Source: Meiothermus sp.
Lineage (GTDB): Bacteria; Deinococcota; Deinococci; Deinococcales; Thermaceae
NCBI RefSeq assembly: GCF_026004075.1
Contig: NZ_BPIK01000001.1
Coordinates: forward strand, 1,528,041-1,592,040
Direction: 5' to 3'
DNA: 64,000 nt
Shown here one piece after another: positions 1 to 7,335 of the stretch. Each line of letters begins with the position of its first letter. Position 1 is the first letter of the stretch. The notes under the pieces are model-generated. The model searched no databases, was not told the DNA's origin, and worked only from the letters and a program-made list of their open reading frames with translations. The translations under genes were made by a program, and so were the position numbers.

Positions 1-702
1 ATAGCGCGGGTCGAGGCTGGGGCGGAAGACCAGCTCTTTGTGGGCCACCACCGCCCCCGCGGTGCGGGCCAGCTCGGCCAGCTCGGCCAGATCTACCTCG
101 GCCTGCACCCCCTCGCCCTGGTCTACCCCCACCAGCACCGCCCGCTCCCCCGAGCCATCGCGCAGGTCAAGGCCGCGGGCCTGGCGTGAAAGCTCCTCTT
201 CCAGCGCTGCCACCGAGGCCGCCAGATCCCACTCGAGGTACTCGTGATAGGGCTTGGAGGGGAAAATTTGCCAGTCTTCTTCATCGGCCTTGGGCGGCGA
301 GAGCTGGGCCAGGTGCAGCCGGCCGGGGTGGCCCTGCTCGACCTCGAGGGCCGCCATGGCATCCAGGCGGTGCAGGAAGAGCACGGAGAGATCCGGGCGT
401 GAAAGCCCCCCCGAGCCCAGGTGGGTGTGCAGGATGCGATACCCGGAGAGCCGGGTCTCCACCAGGGCCCTCTCAGGCACTGGCAGCTCTTTGGCATCCC
501 CCACCGCCACCCGCATCACCCGTCCGCCCCGATCCAGGAGCAGGCTGATGGGCTTACCCAGCTCGCCCGACAAAGTCGCCAGGGTTCGGGCCAGCTCGGC
601 GGTGAGCAGGCGGTTGGCCCCCACGCGGCGGTTGTACAGGTTGGCAAGGCGCTTCTTCTCGCTGGGTTTCAGACCATTGGTGCGACCGAAGATTTTCTCC
701 AC
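1..702 (-). CDS. hflX: GTPase HflX, N-terminal part (runs off left edge)
   Basis: The reverse strand is open from a GTG at 702 to the window edge (234 codons). The translation opens EKIFGRTNGLKPSEKKRL and continues with the HflX N-terminal domain, ending in the stretch rich in ELAELARTAGA that precedes the GTPase core. HflX is a ribosome-associated GTPase that splits stalled or hibernating ribosomes after stress. The Walker motifs lie outside the window, so the family call rests on the N-terminal domain only. The frame is open upstream of 702 for several codons, so a start further upstream (for example a TTG) cannot be excluded. Confidence 0.85.
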   Translation of the reverse strand, partial: MEKIFGRTNGLKPSEKKRLANLYNRRVGANRLLTAELARTLATLSGELGKPISLLLDRGGRVMRVAVGDAKELPVPERALVETRLSGYRILHTHLGSGGLSRPDLSVLFLHRLDAMAALEVEQGHPGRLHLAQLSPPKADEEDWQIFPSKPYHEYLEWDLAASVAALEEELSRQARGLDLRDGSGERAVLVGVDQGEGVQAEVDLAELAELARTAGAVVAHKELVFRPSLDPRY

Positions 703-794
703 TAATTCATCACCTAAGCCGAGCAAAAAGACAAACCCGCTCCTTCCACCTTTCAGGCTTCTGGGAGCGCGGTTCGTAGTCTCAACTTGCTAAG

Positions 795-803
795 AGTATA
801 GCA
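795..803 (-). promoter_or_regulatory. extended -10 promoter for hflX
   Basis: On the reverse strand TGC-TATACT (795-803) is a good extended -10 box about 90 bases before the hflX start. No convincing -35 is visible 17 bases further upstream, as is usual for extended -10 promoters. Confidence 0.4.
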
Positions 804-858
804 CCTGTTTTGTCAGGGAAAGATGATAAAGGTCACAGCAGCAGGGCCGCCTGGGCTT

Positions 859-887
859 TTGTTTATCATTCGTCTTCCTGATAGGCT
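859..887 (+). promoter_or_regulatory. promoter giving a leaderless transcript (HAD gene)
   Basis: TTGTTT (859-864), a 17-base spacer and TAGGCT (882-887) sit so that transcription would start at or next to the GTG at 894. There is no ribosome binding site before that GTG. The same geometry recurs at several other genes in the window. Confidence 0.45.
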
Positions 888-893
888 GGCGCT

Positions 894-1475
894 GTGGGAA
901 GACCCAGGGCTGTGTTCTTCGATTTAGACGATACCGTACTGGCCCCGCGGGCTTCCAACCCCTGGGCCACCTTCAAGCAAGACCACCGGCTTCCAACCCA
1001 TCTGCTCATCCTGGACGGCATCGCTCTGCGCCCACCCCACGAGCAGGCCAAGCTGCACCAGCGGCTGCTGGCCTACGAACAGGCCCTGGCTGCCAGTTCA
1101 AAGGTGCGTGAAGGTATGCCGGAGTTGCTCGAGGCGCTGGCCGCTTTGGGGCTGCCCACCGCCCTGCTCACCAACAACCACCGGGCCGCCACCCAGATGG
1201 CCCTGCAAAAACACGGCCTGGCTTTTGCCCTGGTGCTCACCCGCGAGGAGGCCCCGCCCAAGCCCAGCCCGGCCCTCTTAGAGCGGGCCCTGGAGCATTT
1301 TGGCTTGCAACCCCACGAAGCCCTGTACATCGGGGACTCGGAGGGCGACTGGCAGGCAGCACAGGCCATCGGTCTGCCGGTGTGGTTTCTGGCCACGCCG
1401 CACAACTCGACCTTGCAGCCCCGTTTCGAGTATCCTTTAGAGTTGTTGCAGTCGCTCCTGCAACAGGAGGGGTAA
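894..1475 (+). CDS. HAD-superfamily hydrolase (phosphoglycolate-phosphatase-like)
   Basis: 193 aa. HAD motif I FFDLDDTV (D10 nucleophile, D12) is at the N-terminus, motif II TNN near residue 87, the motif III lysine in PPKPSP and motif IV GDSEGD near 144. The region between motifs I and II is a helical C1-type cap. Family members dephosphorylate small phosphometabolites; the substrate cannot be read from sequence. The start is a GTG without Shine-Dalgarno that matches a leaderless promoter. The stop overlaps the ribosome binding site of the next gene, so the two are probably co-transcribed. Confidence 0.85.
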   Translation: MGRPRAVFFDLDDTVLAPRASNPWATFKQDHRLPTHLLILDGIALRPPHEQAKLHQRLLAYEQALAASSKVREGMPELLEALAALGLPTALLTNNHRAATQMALQKHGLAFALVLTREEAPPKPSPALLERALEHFGLQPHEALYIGDSEGDWQAAQAIGLPVWFLATPHNSTLQPRFEYPLELLQSLLQQEG

Positions 1476-1480
1476 AGGAT

Positions 1481-2011
1481 ATGCGCGGGTGGTGGGCCTT
1501 GGTGTTTCTGGCGGTGGGGCTGGCCTTTTTCAGCCCCAAAGCCTCGTCCAGTCCGCTGCAAAAAGCCGACTGGATTGTGGTGCTGGGAGCTGCCCAGTAC
1601 AACGGTGAGCCTTCGGTTATCTTCCGTAATCGGCTCGAGGCTGCCCTGCGCCTTTACCGGCAGGGCTACGCCCCCCGCATCGCCGTCACCGGGGGCCGCG
1701 CGCCCGGCGACCGCTACAGCGAAGGTGAGGTGGGCTGCTCGTATCTAAAAACCCGAGGGGTTCCACCCTCGGCCCTCTACTGCGAGCAACAAAGCCGGCG
1801 CACCATTGAGAACCTGACCAACATCGCCCCGGTAGTCGGCAAATCCCAGGTCATCATCGTTACTGACGAGCCGCATCTACCCCGCGCTCTCATCCTGGCC
1901 GAGCAGCTCGGCCTGCGGGCCAGCGGTTTCGCTGTGCATGGGAATTTCAAGGAATCCTACTGGCAGCGCGAAAGCTGGCTGGCCCTTCTGGCCCGGCTGG
2001 GGGTGCGCTAA
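1481..2011 (+). CDS. YdcF/ElyC-family (DUF218) protein
   Basis: 176 aa from the ATG at 1481, preceded by AGGAGG (1465-1470) inside the end of the HAD gene. An N-terminal hydrophobic segment (about residues 3-18) suggests a signal peptide or membrane anchor. The DUF218 core follows: IVVLGAAQYNGEPS, then NRLEAALRLYRQGYAPRIAVTGG, a glutamate-rich turn, and a late IVTDEPHLPRA motif. Relatives such as SanA, ElyC and YdcF are linked to envelope homeostasis, but their activity is poorly defined. The role here is inferred only by family. Confidence 0.8.
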   Translation: MRGWWALVFLAVGLAFFSPKASSSPLQKADWIVVLGAAQYNGEPSVIFRNRLEAALRLYRQGYAPRIAVTGGRAPGDRYSEGEVGCSYLKTRGVPPSALYCEQQSRRTIENLTNIAPVVGKSQVIIVTDEPHLPRALILAEQLGLRASGFAVHGNFKESYWQRESWLALLARLGVR

Positions 2012-2069
2012 GTACACGAGAAGCTTCGCCTTGCTGTTTGTACTTCCCGCAGAGGCCCCAGGATGGGAA
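2012..2069. repeat. dispersed intergenic repeat, copy A
   Basis: The intergenic sequence after the YdcF-like gene shares two blocks with 52862-52943: an 18-base 3' block (GCCCCAGGATGGGAA at its core) preceded by CTTCCCGC, and a 5' block around GTAC-GAAGCTTC. The second copy has about 25 extra bases between the blocks. Both copies lie directly after a stop codon. Confidence 0.5.
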
Positions 2070-2087
2070 GAATTGGTGGTGGGGCGC

Positions 2088-2582
2088 TCAGCGTTTGAAG
2101 CGATCCAGCGAGGCCAGGTAGCCCTCGAGCAGGGCGCGAAACTGGCCCACAAACAGGTCGCGCTCGCTGCGCACCTGTTCAATGTCGTTTTTGATCCGCT
2201 TCATCTGCTCGATGAGCTCCTGTAGCGCAGCCTGGCGCTCGGACTCGGTCTCCCGTTTGATGAGTTCGGCCTCTCGCTCGGCCTGGGCCTTAATTTCGCG
2301 GGCGATTCGCTCGGCGGCCACCACGGCCCGCTTCAGCTCGGCCTCGCCCTCTTTGGCCTTGGCTAGCTCGGCCTCGAGGTCGCGGATGTAGCTGCGCAAG
2401 CGCTCGTTTTCTTCGATGAGGGCGGTCTGGGCATCGGCCACCCGGCCCAGATACTCCCGCACCTCGGCCACCGAATAGCCGCGCAAGCCCTGGCGAAACT
2501 CCTGGTAGCGGATGTCCAAGGGGGTTAGGTCGCTGCGTTCGCTGCGCTCGATGCGAAACTCACCGGTCATGCGCTCTTCCAC
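2088..2582 (-). CDS. DivIVA-domain coiled-coil protein
   Basis: 164 aa. The N-terminal DivIVA signature is LTPLDIRYQEFRQGLRGY followed by SVAEVREYLGRV (residues about 19-48). The rest is a long coiled coil rich in E, K, R and A. DivIVA/GpsB-type proteins bind curved membrane at septa and poles and organise division or polar growth. GTG at 2582 was chosen because AGACTA (2589-2594, reading TAGTCT on this strand) lies exactly 6 bases before it, the leaderless geometry seen elsewhere; ATG at 2570 is the alternative. yggS lies upstream on the same strand, an arrangement common around division genes. Confidence 0.85.
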   Translation of the reverse strand: MEERMTGEFRIERSERSDLTPLDIRYQEFRQGLRGYSVAEVREYLGRVADAQTALIEENERLRSYIRDLEAELAKAKEGEAELKRAVVAAERIAREIKAQAEREAELIKRETESERQAALQELIEQMKRIKNDIEQVRSERDLFVGQFRALLEGYLASLDRFKR

Positions 2583-2705
2583 GGCTTTAGACTACTACAG
2601 CCCTTATTTGAATAGCGATAACTTTCCGCACTTGCAAACTCGCAGCACTAAGCGGCATTTGGTTTTTGGAGTCAGGTCACTCAGACTTACCAGCGGCACA
2701 CCAGA

Positions 2706-3350
2706 TCACGCCCCTGGCTCAAAAATAGCCCGCCCCACCCGCACCAGCGTGGCCCCCTCCTCCACCGCCACCTCGAGGTCGCCCGACATCCCCATGCTGC
2801 GCTCGGTTAGCCCATAGCGGTCGGCCAGGCGGGAGAGCTGGGCAAATATGGGCCGCACCGTCTCGGGGTTGTCGGTGTAGGGGGCCACGGTCATCAGGCC
2901 CTCCACCCGCAGCCCTTCCAGGGCCTGGATCTGGGCCATGGCCTGGGGCAGTTCTTCTTCCAGAAAACCGTGCTTCTGGGGTTCGCGCCCCAGGTTGAGT
3001 TCCAGAAGCACCCGCTGCACCTTGCCCTGCTCGAGCGCCTTGCGGGCCACCGCCTCGGCCAGGCGCAGCGAGTCTATGGAGTGGATTAGCTCGAAGCGCA
3101 CCGCAAACTTGGCCTTGTTGCGCTGCAAGGGCCCGATAAAGTGCCACTCGGCCGAAAGCGCCTCCATCTTGGGCAGGGCCTCCTGAATGCGCGACTCCCC
3201 CAGAGGGAAGCGACCGTAGCGCAGCACCTGTTCCTGAATCTCGGCTACCGAGTGTTCCTTGGTAACCGCCACCAGCCGGACACCCTTCGGATCGCGACTC
3301 GCACGGCTACAGGCTTTTTCTATGCGCTGCAAAACGTCAGGAAGACTCAT
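2706..3350 (-). CDS. YggS-family PLP-binding protein (PLP homeostasis)
   Basis: 214 aa, the typical length for the family. The PLP lysine is K31 in VRLVAVTKEHS; further signatures are GESRIQEALPK, WHFIGPLQRNK, HSIDSL and the C-terminal phosphate-binding SMGMSGDLEVAVEEGATLVR. These single-domain alanine-racemase-like proteins bind pyridoxal 5'-phosphate and keep B6 vitamers and amino-acid pools balanced, without known catalysis. It precedes the DivIVA-like gene on the same strand with a 123-base gap that holds that gene's own promoter. Confidence 0.92.
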   Translation of the reverse strand: MSLPDVLQRIEKACSRASRDPKGVRLVAVTKEHSVAEIQEQVLRYGRFPLGESRIQEALPKMEALSAEWHFIGPLQRNKAKFAVRFELIHSIDSLRLAEAVARKALEQGKVQRVLLELNLGREPQKHGFLEEELPQAMAQIQALEGLRVEGLMTVAPYTDNPETVRPIFAQLSRLADRYGLTERSMGMSGDLEVAVEEGATLVRVGRAIFEPGA

Positions 3351-3454
3351 AGCTCAGGCTGGCAGTGCAGTTATGAAATTTTTCTCTTGAGAAACCTTAC
3401 TTCCATTGCCTCGCTCAGAACAGGATTGCCCCCTGCAAATGAGCTGGGAGGCAG

Positions 3455-4276
3455 CTACAAGGCCGCCAGAATCCCTCTGACAAACCTGCGGAACAGCGCC
3501 CCACTCCGGGCCGCGGTAGCCAGCACCTCCTGCTCGGTGGCGTGGTGGTCACGCTCAGGCACGGCCATATCGGTAATGGTGGAAAGGCCCAGCACCCGGG
3601 CCCCCAGGTGGCGCAGGGCAATCACCTCGGGCACGGTGGACATCCCAATGGCATCGGCCCCCAGGGTGCGCAGCAGTTTAAGCTCGGCCCGGCTGGCAAA
3701 CTGCGGCCCCGGCCACCAGGCATACACGCCCTCGCGCAGGTGGAAGTCCTGGGCTCGAGCCACCTTATGGGCCAGCGCCCGAAGATCCGGGTCGTAGGCG
3801 TCAAAGGTTACAGGGAAGCGCGGCCCCAGGCGCTCGTCGTTGGGGCCGGTAAGGGGCGAGAGGGGTGCGTAGTTGATGTAGTCGTTGTGCAGCATCAGTT
3901 CCCCCGCGTGCCAGTTGGGGTTGAGCCCCCCGGCCGCCGAGGTGATGAAAAAGGTTTTTGCCCCCAGAAAAAAACCCACCCGCACGGGAAACGCGACCTG
4001 CGCTGCGGTGTAGCCCTCATAGCAGTGCACCCGGCCCTTGTAGGCCAGTACGTTTTTGCCCTCGAGCCGCCCCAGAATAAGCTTCCCCTCGTGCCCCGGT
4101 GCGGTGGACTGGGGGAAGTTGGGCAGTGCCGCATACGGAAAGCTCGCCACCGTCTCGATCTCGTCGCCCAGCGGGCCCAGCCCCGAACCCAACACAATGC
4201 CCACCTCGGGTACAAAGTCGGTCTGGGCGCGAATGTGGTTTACGGTCTCTTGAATCTGGTCGTAGATCGAACTCAT
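3455..4276 (-). CDS. trimeric purine nucleoside phosphorylase, altered base-binding residues
   Basis: 273 aa. The PNP-I fold is clear: GIVLGSGLG phosphate loop, STAPGHEGKLILG, YKGRVHCYEGY, SAAGGLN and GMSTVPEVIALRHLG. It cleaves purine nucleosides with phosphate to give the base and ribose 1-phosphate. Aligned by eye to mammalian PNP, the glutamate of GPSFET (E201) is alanine here (GPQFAS) and the asparagine of SLITN (N243) is aspartate (STITD). Those residues set 6-oxo versus 6-amino purine preference, so adenosine may be the substrate. ATG at 4276 was preferred over an in-frame upstream ATG at 4306 because TAGATT lies 7 bases before it and no Shine-Dalgarno is present. Confidence 0.88.
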   Translation of the reverse strand: MSSIYDQIQETVNHIRAQTDFVPEVGIVLGSGLGPLGDEIETVASFPYAALPNFPQSTAPGHEGKLILGRLEGKNVLAYKGRVHCYEGYTAAQVAFPVRVGFFLGAKTFFITSAAGGLNPNWHAGELMLHNDYINYAPLSPLTGPNDERLGPRFPVTFDAYDPDLRALAHKVARAQDFHLREGVYAWWPGPQFASRAELKLLRTLGADAIGMSTVPEVIALRHLGARVLGLSTITDMAVPERDHHATEQEVLATAARSGALFRRFVRGILAAL

Positions 4277-4377
4277 AAACCCAAATCTACCGTAAACCAG
4301 GCGCACGGAGAAGTACGGCGCAATTACGATGCTTGTTACACACTTGATATAGGTTCACGGATGGCGGTCAAAACGCA

Positions 4378-4403
4378 AACCCGAGGATTAGCATCCTCGG
4401 GTT
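4378..4403 (-). terminator. hairpin terminator downstream of the tRNA-Met locus
   Basis: A perfect 11-base stem (AACCCGAGGAT and its complement, 4-base loop) lies just outside the left attachment repeat. Before integration it would have followed the tRNA-Met gene directly, so it probably ended the tRNA transcript. Confidence 0.55.
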
Positions 4404-4418
4404 AATTGCGTTCTGGTG

Positions 4419-4463
4419 TGGTGGCTATGGGCGGACTTGAACCGCCGACACCACGATTATGAG
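4419..4463. repeat. left attachment repeat (att, 45 bp)
   Basis: This is an exact copy of the last 45 bases of the tRNA-Met gene at 13461-13505, ending within the anticodon loop. The following bases diverge at once. It is a displaced tRNA 3' end, not a functional tRNA. Confidence 0.93.
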
Positions 4464-4563
4464 GTGACTTCATGCCAATACAAGGCCACACACTAACTCA
4501 CAAAAAAGCTGTCCTGAAAACGATTCTCCACACTTCCACATACAATAGAACACTTCCGGTTTT

Positions 4564-4625
4564 GGGTCATTTTTTGGGGTCACTGGATTTTATTGGGGTC
4601 AGGTTTGGGGTCAAAACTAGGGTCA
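4564..4625 (+). promoter_or_regulatory. five GGGTCA repeats, candidate integrase arm sites (left)
   Basis: GGGTCA occurs at 4564, GGGGTCA at 4576, 4595 and 4607, and GGGTCA again at 4620, in one orientation with 12-19 base spacing. The same word occurs three times at 13377-13413 just inside the other end. Short direct repeats at both ends of an integrase element are typical arm-type sites bound by the recombinase N-terminal domain. Confidence 0.55.
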
Positions 4626-4642
4626 AGACCGGGTTCGATGGG

Positions 4643-4691
4643 CGCTACATGTAGCGGTTCGCTTTGAATCATCTACAATATGTGGTATGAT
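4643..4691 (+). promoter_or_regulatory. palindromic operator and leaderless promoter
   Basis: A perfect 14-base palindrome CGCTACATGTAGCG (4643-4656) sits 7 bases upstream of TTGAAT (4664-4669), a 16-base spacer and TATGAT (4686-4691). The ATG at 4698 follows the -10 by 6 bases, giving a leaderless start. The palindrome is a likely repressor or activator site for the element's leftmost transcript. Confidence 0.5.
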
Positions 4692-4697
4692 GTCTGT

Positions 4698-5309
4698 ATG
4701 AGAGGCGGTAGAGCGTTTCAGCACTGGTGCAAAGTGCAGGATGCACGTTGCTCGGTGCGTGCCGCCTATGTACGTGCCGCCAGTGTGGATTTGATCTTTG
4801 AAAGGCAGATCCTGAAAAGGCAGTTAACTCAAGCGCTTTTCACGCTTGGGGGATTCGCCAAACTCCCCCTTCTCTGGCGCTGGCGTTTGCTGAGGACTTT
4901 GATTCTTTCGTGGTTGCTCCCCGCGAGCTACGTTATGCCTCTCCTAAAAGCCTCAGTGCGGGGTCTTCTAAGAACCGGCTACTTGGGCTATCTGCCCGTG
5001 ATGATTCGAACTACTAGAACTCTCTTGCTGGCGCTTTGGCCCTTTTATCCCCTCGGGTTTGCGGCAAGAAGGGCCATCTATGAGTGCATGCACGAGGATC
5101 TCGCGGAAAATCTCCATGAGAAACTGCGCGCTTTAGCCACCCGCGTGGCAACCCTGAGCTGGATAGTAATTGCATTTCTAGCCACCCGAATCCACAGCTT
5201 GGTGGTGGGCACCTCCCTGTACTACCGCTCGCGTGAGCGCTTTTTCTATCCCCCACCTGAACCGCTAGTCCTAATCCCAACAATCCAACCTAACGCACCC
5301 TCGGCCTAG
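4698..5309 (+). CDS. hypothetical protein, possibly membrane-associated
   Basis: 203 aa from the ATG at 4698, chosen because of the leaderless promoter just upstream; an in-frame ATG at 4680 lies inside that promoter. I do not recognise the family. It is basic with several hydrophobic stretches (around ILSWLLPASYVMPLL, LLLALWPFYPLGFAA and WIVIAFLATRIHSLVVG), so membrane association is possible. Codon use is less GC-biased than in the genes after the IS, and the length of open frame is the main support. It is the first gene inside the left end of the element. Confidence 0.4.
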   Translation: MRGGRAFQHWCKVQDARCSVRAAYVRAASVDLIFERQILKRQLTQALFTLGGFAKLPLLWRWRLLRTLILSWLLPASYVMPLLKASVRGLLRTGYLGYLPVMIRTTRTLLLALWPFYPLGFAARRAIYECMHEDLAENLHEKLRALATRVATLSWIVIAFLATRIHSLVVGTSLYYRSRERFFYPPPEPLVLIPTIQPNAPSA

Positions 5310-5311
5310 TG

Positions 5312-5385
5312 CTGTAGGCGACAGGCTTTGTCCTGTCACGGCTACAGACTCTAGGCCGGATTTTCCGGCCTCCGTAAACACGGAG
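5312..5385 (+). promoter_or_regulatory. three consecutive hairpins in the excisionase leader
   Basis: CTGTAG/CTACAG arms enclose GACAGG/CCTGTC (5312-5347). A 7-base GGCCGGA/TCCGGCC hairpin follows (5354-5370), then CTCCGT/ACGGAG (5370-5385). The last arm overlaps the GGAGG Shine-Dalgarno (5382-5386) of the excisionase-like gene, so it could mask translation. The first two could attenuate readthrough. Confidence 0.4.
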
Positions 5386-5446
5386 GTTTTCTAATGGAAA
5401 ACAACAAAAAACTTGCCTACTCCCGCAAGGAAGTGGCAGAGCTTCT

Positions 5447-6704
5447 GGTCGTGTCAAGATTTATGTGTAGCAGTCTGTGTAGAGGGGAAGTACCGCTCCT
5501 TCAGCATCTGTTCTAGCATCTCCTTTGCCTCGGCAAAGCCTCTGAGTGTACGCTCTGTCCATTTGCCCTCCTGCCTTTCGCTCTCCAGATACAGCACTTT
5601 GAACACCGCCTCCGTTGTAGGAAACTTGTGATCCCGTACCTTGGTACTGCGTCTTATCTCCCGGATAAACCGTTCCATCGGATTGGTGCTCCGAAGGTAG
5701 GGCCACAGCACCTTGGGATAGCCATAGAACCGCAGCAGCGCCGCGGAGTCCTCCCACCAACCGCTCACCAGCCGCGGGTACCTCGACCCCCAGGTTCGCC
5801 GCAGCCGCTCCAGGCCTTCCAGGGCTTCCTGTCGGCTTTCCGCCCGGTACACCCCGCGTAGATGCTCGGCCACCGCCCCCCGATCCCGTGCACGCACCTG
5901 TGCCAGGCTGGAGCGCACCATGTGCACCACGCAGCGCTGCCATTCGGCGCCGGGGTAGACCCTTTGGATGGCCGCCTCCATGCCGGGAAGGCCATCGGTC
6001 ACGAAGAGCAAGACCCGCCGTAGGCCCCTTTGCCACAAGCCCTTCAACACCTCCTCCCAGGCCAGAGCGCTCTCTGCGGGCAGGAGCCAGAAGCCCAGCA
6101 CCTGCCGCTCCCCGCTGGGGGTGATGCCCAGCGCCACATACACCGCCTCTTGCTGAACCCCCAGGTCGTCCCGCATGACCCTCAGAAACAGACCGTCCAG
6201 GTAGACCACGGCCAGTTCCTCCGGCAAAGGCCGCTGGCGGTACTGCTCCGCCGCCCGCAAGACCTGGTCGGTCAGGCTGCTAAGGGTCTCGTGGGTATAG
6301 CGGTGCCCCAGCAACAGGCTCAGCACCTCCGCCGCTTTGCGCTGCGTCACCCCGGCGGCATACAGGGCCACGGCCACCTCCCCCACGTCCACCAGGCGCC
6401 GGGCATAAGGTTCCAGGAAGCTGGGATAGTAGCACCCCTCGCGATCCCTGGGCATCTGGAGGTTCACTGAACCAAAGCGGGTCGAAAGCCGCCTGGGGTA
6501 GTAGCCGTTTTTGCGTCCTCCGTGTTCCCGCAAGAAGGCCTCCCGGTCGGCGTCCAGCAGAATCTGCAAGACCTCGGTGGCTGTTTCCCTTACCGCTTCG
6601 CGCAAAATCATCTGTAGGGTATCCTGATCCATGGGGTACCTCCTTGTTGATTGCGGTACCCCCTCTTTTTACACAAACCCCTACACATAATTCCTTACAC
6701 GACC
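5447..6704 (-). mobile_element. IS256-family insertion sequence (1258 bp)
   Basis: The 24-bp terminal inverted repeats begin GGTCGTGT at 5447 and, complementarily, end at 6704, with 21 of 24 positions matching. An 8-bp target duplication GAGCTTCT flanks it at 5439-5446 and 6705-6712. One transposase gene fills the element. The length, 8-bp duplication and transposase all fit the IS256 family. The intact termini, target duplication and full-length gene suggest a recent, possibly active insertion. Confidence 0.92.
5454..6632 (-). CDS. IS256-family (mutator-type) transposase
   Basis: 392 aa, full length for the family. The DDE residues are D146 (YLDGLFLRV), D213 (FVTDGLPGM) and E320 (STNPMERFIREIRR), with the family CVVHMVR motif between the second D and the E. 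It catalyses cut-and-copy transposition of its own element. The start ATG at 6632 lies about 70 bases inside the right inverted repeat. The gene is antisense to the excisionase gene it interrupts. Confidence 0.95.
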   Translation of the reverse strand: MDQDTLQMILREAVRETATEVLQILLDADREAFLREHGGRKNGYYPRRLSTRFGSVNLQMPRDREGCYYPSFLEPYARRLVDVGEVAVALYAAGVTQRKAAEVLSLLLGHRYTHETLSSLTDQVLRAAEQYRQRPLPEELAVVYLDGLFLRVMRDDLGVQQEAVYVALGITPSGERQVLGFWLLPAESALAWEEVLKGLWQRGLRRVLLFVTDGLPGMEAAIQRVYPGAEWQRCVVHMVRSSLAQVRARDRGAVAEHLRGVYRAESRQEALEGLERLRRTWGSRYPRLVSGWWEDSAALLRFYGYPKVLWPYLRSTNPMERFIREIRRSTKVRDHKFPTTEAVFKVLYLESERQEGKWTERTLRGFAEAKEMLEQMLKERYFPSTQTATHKS

Positions 6705-6879
6705 GAGCTTCTTGGTATACACCTCAACTCTGTTGACCGCTACATCAAACAAGGTGCGATCCCCGCACGTAAACTCGGCTCTCGCTGGCTGATCCCCGCT
6801 AGCGCTTTACGCGCCTGGCTCGAGGGTAAGGATGAACAGAACCCCGCCATGCAGGGCGGGGCTGAGTAGGAGGGTGGCT

Positions 6880-7335
6880 ATGCTTCCCGAAAACATTCTA
6901 CAAGACAAGCTGGCCTTCCTCTCGCACTTCCCCCACAACCAACGGAGCGCCGCCAACAACATCCTGCTCGAGGCTGTCCGCGCCGGCTGCAACGAGCCTA
7001 ACCAGGTGGTGGGCTACGCCCTCGAAACGGCGTGCCGCCGTTGCCACCTCGAGGCCGCGCAAACCCTGCGGTTGCTCTCTGAACTGGACTTCGAGGCCCT
7101 GTTAGCCGGGGCTCGCTGGGCCTTGTGGTGGGAGAGTCTGTCCCCCGAGGAGAAGCGCCGTTTTCGGGAGGGGCGGGCTGAGGAAGCCATAGAGCGCTGG
7201 ATGGAGCAAAACCCACCCACAGACAGGCAACTCGCCTATTTGAACCGCCTGGGCTACCGTGGCCCGACACCCGCTAATCGGCTCGAGGCCTCCCGGCTGA
7301 TTGACGAGCTTGTGAAGGGGGTGCGCCATGCCTAG
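6880..7335 (+). CDS. hypothetical element protein with TxxQLxYLxxLG motif
   Basis: 151 aa from ATG 6880, preceded by TAGGAGGG. The first part is helical, with two cysteine/histidine-containing segments (VRAGC, CRRCHLEA). The C-terminus has PTDRQLAYLNRLGY followed by EASRLIDELV, a short helical pair often found at the ends of phage and plasmid replication or recombination proteins. I cannot name a function. Its stop overlaps the primase start (ATG 7328), so the two are translationally coupled and probably act in replication together. Confidence 0.7.
   Translation: MLPENILQDKLAFLSHFPHNQRSAANNILLEAVRAGCNEPNQVVGYALETACRRCHLEAAQTLRLLSELDFEALLAGARWALWWESLSPEEKRRFREGRAEEAIERWMEQNPPTDRQLAYLNRLGYRGPTPANRLEASRLIDELVKGVRHA

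Larger units (their letters stand above)
5394..6869 (+). pseudogene. excisionase-like HTH gene interrupted by IS256-family element
   Basis: The reading frame starts at ATG 5394 after GGAGG and runs MENNKKLAYSRKEVAELL before the IS begins at 5447. It resumes after the second target copy as GIHLNSVDRYIKQGAIPARK and ends at 6869. Removing the IS plus one 8-base target copy restores an uninterrupted protein of about 70 aa. The repaired product has the MerR-like/Xis helix-turn-helix pattern: a helix, N-S-V-D-R-Y-I-K-Q-G recognition turn, then a wing with KLGSRWLIP. In integrative elements such proteins act as excisionase or as transcriptional activator. The disruption should impair excision or induction. 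The 3' fragment could still be translated from a chance start. Confidence 0.82.

Noticed and set aside
4419-4463. Second tRNA-Met gene at the left end of the element
   Set aside because: Only the 3' 45 bases are present; the sequence diverges in the anticodon loop, so it is an att remnant.
4472-4654. 60-codon forward frame inside the left end of the element
   Set aside because: It runs through the GGGTCA repeats, has no ribosome site or promoter and translates to an unremarkable sequence.
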